Below, piece after piece: positions 58,290 to 64,000 of a DNA stretch of 64,000 nt. The notes under the pieces were generated by a model. That model worked only from the letters and a program-made list of their open reading frames with translations. It ran no database searches and was not told the DNA's origin. Source of the DNA: Paracoccus denitrificans (lineage in GTDB: Bacteria; Pseudomonadota; Alphaproteobacteria; Rhodobacterales; Rhodobacteraceae); the NCBI GenBank assembly GCA_005768755.1, contig VAFL01000005.1:186001-250000 (forward strand). The letters are read 5' to 3'. A program made the translations under genes and the position numbers. Positions within the stretch are counted from its first letter, which is position 1. Every line of letters starts with the position of its first letter.

Positions 58290-59096
58290 ATGCTAACCTC
58301 GCCCTCGCCCTTGCCATCACCAGAGCCGGAACGCCTGCGCAAGGGAGAGCGCCGCAAGCAGATATTGCTGGAATTGAAGCTGCGTCAGCATTTGCGAATT
58401 GGCGACCTGGCCGAGCGGTTTCGCGTCTCGACCGAGACCGTCCGGCGTGACCTGCATGCCCTTGCAAAGGAAGGGCTGATCGACCGCGCACATGGCGGCG
58501 CCTTGCCGCCGGCACCGGGGGTCTACCCCTCGCTTGATGAACGCCAAAGCAAGGGGCAGGCGGAACGTGAAAGGATCGGTCGGCTGGCTGCGTCGCTGGT
58601 CAAGCCCGGCGAGACGCTGATGATCGATTCTGGCACCACCACCATGCAGATGGCTCGATTTCTTGCGTTTCAGGGGACCGCCTGCCGTGTGATCACCAAT
58701 TCATTGCCGATCGCGATGACACTTGGCGGAAGCGAAGGCGCCCAGGTTCTGCTTTGCCCCGGCGATTACCTGCCAAGTGAGTCGGCGGTGATCGGGGACG
58801 AGACATTGAAGTTCCTGCAAGGCTATCAGGTGGATCGCGCGTTTATCGGGGCGACCGCGCTGTCTTTGGACGGCGTTATGGAATCCGTGCCCGGCTTCGC
58901 AGCCGTCAAGGGCGTGATGCTGGCACAGGCGGCTTCGACCTTTCTGCTGATCCACAGCATGAAGCTGGGGGGGAACGGCTTTCGCAAGGCGGCTGAACTG
59001 GCGCAGTTGGACGGTATCATTGTGGATCGCGCGCCGCCGAGCGATCTCGCGCGGGCATTGACCGCCGCCAAGGTGGAGGTCGCCGTCGCCAACTGA
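58290..59096 (+). CDS. DeoR-family transcriptional regulator
   Basis: The 268-residue protein has an N-terminal helix-turn-helix (RLRKGERRKQILLELKLRQH then LRIGDLAERFRVSTETVRRD) and the DeoR sugar-phosphate-sensing domain with MIDSGTTTMQMARFL, VITNSLPIAMTLG and GATALSLDGVMESVP. DeoR regulators bind a phosphorylated metabolite. It directly precedes phnDCEE, so it probably controls the importer and may sense a phosphorylated ligand such as glycerol phosphate. ATG 58290 is used; the frame is open to 58224 across the candidate operator. Confidence 0.88.
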   Translation: MLTSPSPLPSPEPERLRKGERRKQILLELKLRQHLRIGDLAERFRVSTETVRRDLHALAKEGLIDRAHGGALPPAPGVYPSLDERQSKGQAERERIGRLAASLVKPGETLMIDSGTTTMQMARFLAFQGTACRVITNSLPIAMTLGGSEGAQVLLCPGDYLPSESAVIGDETLKFLQGYQVDRAFIGATALSLDGVMESVPGFAAVKGVMLAQAASTFLLIHSMKLGGNGFRKAAELAQLDGIIVDRAPPSDLARALTAAKVEVAVAN

Positions 59097-59157
59097 ACGG
59101 GAGTGTGAACAGCGCCAGCCGGCACCGGCTGACGTAATCAGATAAAGGGAGGAAGAC

Positions 59158-60129
59158 ATGACAAGAACGATACTGATGGCATCCGCTGCAATGGCCGGGA
59201 TGTTTGCATTCGGAGGAACTGCTCAGGCACAGGATTGCGAGCGCGGAGATCTTGACGTGCGCTATTGCGACACGGACGGCGATCTCGTGGCGGATATCCC
59301 GACCGATGCGTCCCAGCTGATCGACCCTGATACGCTGGTGTTCGCATATACCCCCGTCGAAGATCCAGCGGTCTACGCGACCGCCTGGTCGGACTTTCTG
59401 ACCCATCTGGAGGAGGTGACCGGCAAGAAGGTGCAATTCTTACCCGTCCAGTCGAATGCCGCCCAGATAGAGGCGATGCGGTCTGGCCGGCTGCATATCG
59501 CGGGCTTCAACACCGGGTCGAACCCGTTGGCGGTGAATTGCGCGGGCTTCAGGCCATTCACCATCATGGCCTCGAACGACGGTAGCTTCGGATACGAGAT
59601 GGAGGTCATCACCTATCCCGGTTCGGGGATCGAGAAGATGGAGGATATCAAGGGCAAGGAAATGGCCTTTTCCGCACCCACGTCCAACTCGGGCTACAAG
59701 GCGCCGTCGGCAATCCTGAAAGCCGATTACGGGCTGGTCGCGGAAACCGACTACACGCCGGTCTTCTCGGGCAAGCATGACAACACCATTCTTGGCGTCG
59801 CCAACAAGGATTACCCGGCCGGGGCCATCGCCAATTCGGTCCTGCACCGCATGGTCGAACGCGATGTGGTGACGGCCGATCAGGTGGTCTCGATCTACAA
59901 ATCCGAGACATTTCCGACCACCGGGTTCGGCACGGTCTACAACCTGACACCCGAATTGCAGGACAAGATCAGGCAGGCCTTCTTCGATTTCGACTGGGAG
60001 GGGACGACCCTTCAGGAAGAGTTTTCGAAATCCGGCGAGGAGCAGTTCATCGAGATGAACTATAAGGATTTCTGGGACGTGATCCGCAAGATCGACGCCG
60101 AAAACGGTGTCAGCTACGCCTGCGAATGA
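59158..60129 (+). CDS. phnD: Phosphonate-type ABC transporter substrate-binding protein (PhnD-like)
   Basis: The 323-residue protein has a signal peptide (cleavage near GGTAQAQ) and the PhnD fold: VFAYTPVEDPAVYATAWSDF, VQFLPVQSNAAQIEAMRSGR, GFNTGSNPLAVN, MEDIKGKEMAFSAPTSNSGY with Ser/Thr/Asn residues for the phosphonate or phosphate group, and VLHRMVERDVV. It would bind a phosphonate, phosphite or phosphate ester in the periplasm. A GGGAGG site precedes the ATG. It is the first of phnD-phnC-phnE-phnE. Confidence 0.9.
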   Translation: MTRTILMASAAMAGMFAFGGTAQAQDCERGDLDVRYCDTDGDLVADIPTDASQLIDPDTLVFAYTPVEDPAVYATAWSDFLTHLEEVTGKKVQFLPVQSNAAQIEAMRSGRLHIAGFNTGSNPLAVNCAGFRPFTIMASNDGSFGYEMEVITYPGSGIEKMEDIKGKEMAFSAPTSNSGYKAPSAILKADYGLVAETDYTPVFSGKHDNTILGVANKDYPAGAIANSVLHRMVERDVVTADQVVSIYKSETFPTTGFGTVYNLTPELQDKIRQAFFDFDWEGTTLQEEFSKSGEEQFIEMNYKDFWDVIRKIDAENGVSYACE

Positions 60130-60147
60130 ACCGGGTGCCAATCCGGC

Positions 60148-60167
60148 GCGGCCCTTCCGGGGGCCGC
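60148..60167 (+). other. Hairpin between phnD and phnC
   Basis: GCGGCCC (60148-60154) pairs with GGGCCGC (60161-60167) around a six-base loop, just after phnD. It lacks a U-run and may raise binding-protein expression relative to the other subunits. Confidence 0.55.
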
Positions 60168-60196
60168 ATCACAACGAAGAAGGGCAGGGGCGGCGG

Positions 60197-60988
60197 ATGC
60201 TGAAGCTGAAGAAACTGGTCAAGACCTATGCGACGGGCGATCAGGCGCTGAAAGGCATTGATCTGGATGTGCCGGCCGGTCAGGTTCTGGCGCTGATCGG
60301 GCCATCCGGGGCGGGCAAGTCGACGATGATCCGCTGTATCAACCGGCTGGTCGAACCCTCGGGCGGCGAGGTCTGGATAGACGATCTGGAAATCACCCGG
60401 CTGTCATCGGCAAAGTTGCGCCGCGCGCGTCGGCAGATGGGGATGATCTTTCAGGAATATGCCCTGGTCGAGCGTCTGACCGTGATGGAAAACGTGCTGT
60501 CGGGCCGCCTTGGCTATGTCGGGTTCTGGCGGTCGTTGGCACGGCGTTTCCCACAGAAGGATGTGGATGAGGCGTTTCGTCTGCTGGACCGCGTGGGGCT
60601 TGTCCACATGGCCGATAAGCGTGCAGATGAGCTGTCGGGCGGCCAACGCCAGCGGGTCGGCATCTGTCGGGCACTGATTCAGGACCCGAAGCTTCTGCTG
60701 GTGGACGAACCGACCGCCTCGCTTGATCCGAAGACCTCGCGCCAGATCATGCGCCTGATCTGCGAGCTTTGTGCAGAACGCGGGTTGTCCGCCATCATCA
60801 ATATCCATGATGTCGCGCTGGCGCAGATGTTTGTGTCGCGCATCGTCGGGCTGCGCTTTGGCGAAATCGCATTCGACGGCACGCCCAAGGCGCTGACGCC
60901 CGAAGTGCTGACCCAGATTTATGGCGAGGAGGATTGGGAGGCGACAATCCAGAAGGACGAGGAAGTCGCCCTGGAGGCCGCATCATGA
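60197..60988 (+). CDS. phnC: Phosphonate-type ABC transporter ATPase (PhnC-like)
   Basis: The 263-residue protein has Walker A GPSGAGKST near residue 37, the Q-loop MIFQEYALVERLTVMENVL with the LSGRLGY segment typical of PhnC, signature LSGGQRQRVG, Walker B LLLVDEPTASLDP and H-loop NIHDVALAQMF. It energises the importer. ATG 60197 is used; the upstream frame overlaps the hairpin. It overlaps phnE by four bases. Confidence 0.92.
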   Translation: MLKLKKLVKTYATGDQALKGIDLDVPAGQVLALIGPSGAGKSTMIRCINRLVEPSGGEVWIDDLEITRLSSAKLRRARRQMGMIFQEYALVERLTVMENVLSGRLGYVGFWRSLARRFPQKDVDEAFRLLDRVGLVHMADKRADELSGGQRQRVGICRALIQDPKLLLVDEPTASLDPKTSRQIMRLICELCAERGLSAIINIHDVALAQMFVSRIVGLRFGEIAFDGTPKALTPEVLTQIYGEEDWEATIQKDEEVALEAAS

Positions 60989-61803
60989 GCGCGTCTTCCG
61001 AACTTGATGCGCTTCTGGGGAAGCGCTGGAAGAAGCCGCCGCTGATCCGCAACAAGGCGCTGCGCTGGCTGCTTGGCGGTGGTTTCGTCATCTATCTGAT
61101 CCTTGCCGTTTCGACGATCCCGGTGGATTGGGGCCGCGTCTACGAAGGTCTGGGCCGTGGCTGGCAGTTCATCAAGGCTTTCGCCACGCCTGACTTCACC
61201 TCTCGCGGGGGCGATATCTGGGCCGGGCTGATGGAAAGCATCGAGATGACGGTTGCGGCGTCGGTCGTGGGCATCGCCATCTCGATCCCGATCGGGCTGG
61301 GGGCGGCGCGCAACATCTCGCCCTTGCCGATCTATCTGATCTGCCGGGCGATCATCGCCGTCTCGCGCGCATTGCAGGAGATTATCGTGGCGATCCTTCT
61401 GGTCGCGATTTTCGGTTTCGGTCCGCTGGCAGGCTTTCTGACCCTGTCCTTCGCCACCATCGGTTTTCTGTCGAAACTGCTGGCCGAAGAAATTGAAACG
61501 ATGGACCGCAGCCAGGCCGAGGCCGTGCGCGCGACCGGCGCGCGTTGGCCGCAATGGATCAATTACAGCGTCCAGCCGCAGATCATGCCCCGCCTGATCG
61601 GCCTGTCGATCTACCGGGTCGACATCAATTTCCGCGAAAGCGCGATCCTGGGACTGGTCGGCGCGGGCGGTATAGGGGCTACGCTGAACACGGCGTTCGA
61701 CCGCTATGAATATGATACCGCCGCCGCGATCCTGATCCTGATCATCGGCATTGTCATGGCGCTGGAATACCTGTCCGGCATCATCCGGGCGAGGGTTCAG
61801 TAA
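60985..61803 (+). CDS. phnE: Phosphonate-type ABC transporter permease 1 (PhnE-like)
   Basis: The 272-residue membrane protein has the PhnE pattern: an N-terminal anchor (WLLGGGFVIYLILAVSTIPV), MESIEMTVAASVVGIAISIP, the cytoplasmic loop DRSQAEAVRATGARWPQWI that contacts the ATPase, and a C-terminal NFRESAILGLVGAGGIGATL motif shared by PhnE proteins. It overlaps phnC by four bases and the second permease by one base (TAATG). Confidence 0.92.
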   Translation: MSASSELDALLGKRWKKPPLIRNKALRWLLGGGFVIYLILAVSTIPVDWGRVYEGLGRGWQFIKAFATPDFTSRGGDIWAGLMESIEMTVAASVVGIAISIPIGLGAARNISPLPIYLICRAIIAVSRALQEIIVAILLVAIFGFGPLAGFLTLSFATIGFLSKLLAEEIETMDRSQAEAVRATGARWPQWINYSVQPQIMPRLIGLSIYRVDINFRESAILGLVGAGGIGATLNTAFDRYEYDTAAAILILIIGIVMALEYLSGIIRARVQ

Positions 61804-62618
61804 TGCCGGTTCTGCAAAAGGAAGGCGTCCAGATCTGGCGCCGCCGCACCCCCCGCAGCGCATTGCTGATCTGGTTCGGCTGGCTGATCGGCGCCGCGGT
61901 ATTCATCTATTGCTGGCAACGCATTTCGGATGCGACGACATGGTTCTTCGTGCAGGATGCGCCGCGGATTGCCGCTGATATCTGGGCCCGCGCGACGCCG
62001 CCCAAATGGGACTATATCACCCAGCTTGGCAAACCCATATGGGACACGCTGAACATTGCCACGCTAGGCACATTGATCGCCCTGGTGCTGGCTGTACCTG
62101 TCGCGTTTCTTGCGGCGCGCAACACAACACCGTCGGCACTTTTCGTGCGGCCTTTGGCGCTGCTGCTGATCGTCGCCACGCGCTCGATCAATTCGCTGAT
62201 CTGGGCGCTGCTGCTGATCGCGATCATCGGGCCGGGCGTATTGGCTGGGGTCATCGCCATCGCCATCCGCTCGATCGGGTTCTGTGCCAAGCTGCTATAT
62301 GAGGCGATCGAGGAGATAGACCGTACCCAGGTCGAGGCGATCACCGCAACCGGCGCCTCGCGTTGGCAAGTGATGGCTTACGGGATCGTGCCGCAGATCC
62401 TTCCGGCCTTTGCCGGCATCGCGGTGTTCCGTTGGGACATCAACATCCGCGAATCCACGGTGCTGGGACTGGTCGGTGCCGGTGGTATCGGGTTGCAGCT
62501 TTCAGCCTCGCTGAATGTGCTGGCATGGCCGCAGGTCAGCCTGATCCTGCTGGTCATCCTGGCGGCTGTCGTGATCAGCGAATGGGTTTCGGCCAAGGTG
62601 CGGGGCGCGATAATCTGA
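61803..62618 (+). CDS. phnE: Phosphonate-type ABC transporter permease 2 (PhnE-like)
   Basis: The 271-residue protein is a second PhnE homologue with the loop DRTQVEAITATGASRWQVMA and the NIRESTVLGLVGAGGIGLQL motif near its end, plus about six membrane segments beginning ALLIWFGWLIGAAVFIYC. Two different PhnE subunits in tandem form the heterodimeric channel in many phosphonate and phosphite importers. Its stop overlaps the HAD gene start by one base. Confidence 0.92.
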   Translation: MPVLQKEGVQIWRRRTPRSALLIWFGWLIGAAVFIYCWQRISDATTWFFVQDAPRIAADIWARATPPKWDYITQLGKPIWDTLNIATLGTLIALVLAVPVAFLAARNTTPSALFVRPLALLLIVATRSINSLIWALLLIAIIGPGVLAGVIAIAIRSIGFCAKLLYEAIEEIDRTQVEAITATGASRWQVMAYGIVPQILPAFAGIAVFRWDINIRESTVLGLVGAGGIGLQLSASLNVLAWPQVSLILLVILAAVVISEWVSAKVRGAII

Positions 62619-63520
62619 TGCCGCATGACACGCGAACTGCCTTCGCGGCGTATCAGGCCGCGCGCGCCCGCCTGCCGGAGCCACTGCGTCAGGGGCAGTG
62701 TCAGAGGGCAAGCGATCTGTCGGTGATCGCGGATCAGTTCGACGTGTTCCTGCTGGATGCCTTCGGCGTCCTCAATATCGGCGAACATGCGATACCGGGT
62801 GTGGCCGCGCGCCTGTTGGCGTTACGTTCTGCGGGGAAAAGGCTTCTGGTCGTGTCCAACGCGGCAAGCGCGCCGCATGATGTCCTGATGCGGAAATATG
62901 CCAGGCTGGGCTATGAATTCGATCCGGACGACGTCATCACCAGCCGCAAGACGATGCTTGCTGCGCTGGCGAAGGAGGGGCCGCGAAGGTGGGGCGTCAT
63001 GTCAGCCGCACGGCACGGCCTGGATGAACTTGACCGGTTCGGCACCCACACCCTGGGGGATGATCCGGTCGATTACGATAGCGCTGAGGGTTTTCTGCTT
63101 GTCGGTTCTGCCGATTGGACTGAAGCGCGGCAGGCGCTTCTGGAACGCAGTATCCGCGACAATCCACGTCCCGTGCTGGTCGCCAATCCGGATATCGTCG
63201 CCCCGCGAGAAACAGGCTTTTCGGACGAACCGGGCTTCTTCGCCCATCGCCTGGCCGACGCGACCGGAATTGCGCCTGTGTTTTACGGTAAGCCATTCGG
63301 CAATATCTTCGATCAGACAATGACGAGGCTGCCGCGCGGCACGCCCAAGGACCGCATTCTGATGGTCGGCGATTCCCCCCATACGGACATTCTGGGGGCG
63401 AACGCCTTCGGCCTTCGCTCGGCGCTTGTGGCGGGGTATGGTTTCCTGAGCGGGGGCAACCCATACCGATACCTGGAAGACGCAGGTATCTATCCCGATT
63501 TCATTCTGGACCGGCCCTAG
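62618..63520 (+). CDS. HAD-superfamily class IIA hydrolase (TIGR01459-like)
   Basis: The 300-residue protein is a subclass IIA HAD enzyme related to NagD and glycerol-phosphate phosphatases: DVFLLDAFGVLNIGEHAIPG at residues 40-60 holds the nucleophile Asp, VSNAASAPHDVL the second motif, YGKPFGNIFDQTM the lysine motif and ILMVGDSPHTDILGANAFGL the last metal-binding motif. The Asp two residues after the nucleophile, normally the general acid, is Phe here (DAF), a variation also seen in this subgroup. It begins on the stop of phnE and probably dephosphorylates the imported phosphorus compound. Confidence 0.85.
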   Translation: MPHDTRTAFAAYQAARARLPEPLRQGQCQRASDLSVIADQFDVFLLDAFGVLNIGEHAIPGVAARLLALRSAGKRLLVVSNAASAPHDVLMRKYARLGYEFDPDDVITSRKTMLAALAKEGPRRWGVMSAARHGLDELDRFGTHTLGDDPVDYDSAEGFLLVGSADWTEARQALLERSIRDNPRPVLVANPDIVAPRETGFSDEPGFFAHRLADATGIAPVFYGKPFGNIFDQTMTRLPRGTPKDRILMVGDSPHTDILGANAFGLRSALVAGYGFLSGGNPYRYLEDAGIYPDFILDRP

Positions 63521-63900
63521 TCCATCGCCATCAATTCGGGCTGGTCCGCAGAACTGGCAGAGCCAATCAGCTGGGCCAACAACGCTTCGATCAGGGCGCA
63601 TACGGCGCGGTGCTTTTCTGCCAGCAGCACAAACGCATCGCTGCATGATATGATGTGTTCGCCCAGCTGTGGCTGGATCCGGGAAATCTCGCGCAGTGTA
63701 AAGCCAAGGCTTTGCGCCTGCTCGATAAATTTCAGATGCGCGATCAGTTCGCGCGGATGGTTGCGATAACCGTTCTAGACGACCGCCAGCCGCTGGCGCC
63801 GTCCGAAGCCTGAGTAAAAGCGGGAAAAGTTAATGCTGCGCAGATGTGGATGCAGACCAACCATCCAGGCCGGCAAGTCTTTGCCGTAACCAATCCCCGG
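63517..63900 (-). pseudogene. Broken MerR-family regulator
   Basis: Reading the minus strand, a stretch near 63900-63780 (GLHPHLRSINFSRFYSGFG) recalls the MerR helix-turn-helix with an RFYxxxG-type turn. It is interrupted by an in-frame TAG at 63775-63777, exactly where MerR proteins have the residue before NGYR. Downstream of it NGYRNHPRELIAHLKFIEQA and QSLGFTLREISRI continue as a normal MerR core and dimerisation helix, ending at a stop at 63517. The start is not clear and the N-terminal part is degenerate. The 3' end overlaps the HAD gene by four bases on the opposite strand. Confidence 0.6.
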
Positions 63901-64000
63901 GCGATCGCACCTTCTGCCATCCCGGTCGATATTGAGGGCGCATCGAAACTTTTCTCTCAACCGCGCGAGATGACGGAAAACGACATCAGTTACGTCATTT

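Overview
The window looks like accessory catabolic DNA from a high-GC alphaproteobacterium. I infer the Rhodobacteraceae, most likely a Paracoccus-like organism, from codon use, the many ATGA/TGATG start-stop overlaps, and the mixture of TRAP, ABC, Gfo/Idh, SDR and CaiB genes. That placement is inference; no rRNA, tRNA, replication or housekeeping marker is present. I see no CRISPR array or insertion sequence. Coding density is very high and almost every gene belongs to a short, tightly overlapping operon.

Layout. (1) 1-10698: a ketose/polyol catabolic block with the end of a LacI regulator, a SorC regulator, then a co-oriented run of LacD/YihT-type aldolase, ROK kinase, P-loop kinase, xylulose-reductase-like SDR, DeoC/FbaB-type aldolase, Gfo/Idh dehydrogenase, D-lyxose/D-mannose isomerase and PfkB kinase, meeting a convergent KbaZ/GatZ aldolase plus PfkB kinase pair. 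(2) 11147-17896: a NarL-type response regulator, a membrane hybrid histidine kinase, and a cluster of four small peptides with double-glycine leaders followed by an HlyD-type adaptor and a peptidase-C39 ABC exporter. This is the most novel part of the window: a probable class II microcin/bacteriocin or peptide-signal system with its own two-component system. (3) 18011-23398: a PaoABC-type periplasmic molybdenum aldehyde oxidoreductase with its XdhC/PaoD and MocA-type maturation genes. (4) 23721-40939: a TRAP transporter, CoA-transferase plus leaderless solute-binding-protein pair, lactonase, IclR regulator, sugar ABC transporter and an oxidative deoxy-sugar pathway of L-fucose type (mutarotase, lactonase, L-fuconate dehydratase, 2-keto-3-deoxy-L-fuconate dehydrogenase, diketo-acid hydrolase). 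(5) 40995-49397: LacI regulator, Gfo/Idh, TIM-barrel isomerase, DUF4432 epimerase, SDR, CoA transferase, enoyl-CoA hydratase and a XylX-type 2-keto-3-deoxy sugar acid dehydratase. (6) 49632-52531: OtnK/OtnC tetronate catabolism with a GntR regulator. (7) 52634-55572: an unrecognised membrane-protein module. (8) 55645-58135: siderophore-interacting protein and a Na/Pi symporter. (9) 58290-63520: DeoR regulator, phnDCEE-type phosphonate ABC importer and a HAD phosphatase, followed by a broken MerR regulator.

How it works together. The deoxy-sugar locus has its own importer, mutarotase, lactonase, dehydratase, dehydrogenase and hydrolase, which would take L-fucose or a close relative to pyruvate and lactate. 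A 12-base motif (TTGCATAT[G/A]AAT) occurs in both intergenic regions around this locus and probably marks an IclR regulon linking the TRAP operon, the CaiB operon and the ABC operon. The peptide cluster is laid out as a classic double-glycine export operon: small precursors, a strong hairpin terminator that would favour precursor over exporter transcription, then adaptor and exporter. A pair of contiguous 16-base repeats lies in the divergent promoter region it shares with the sensor kinase.
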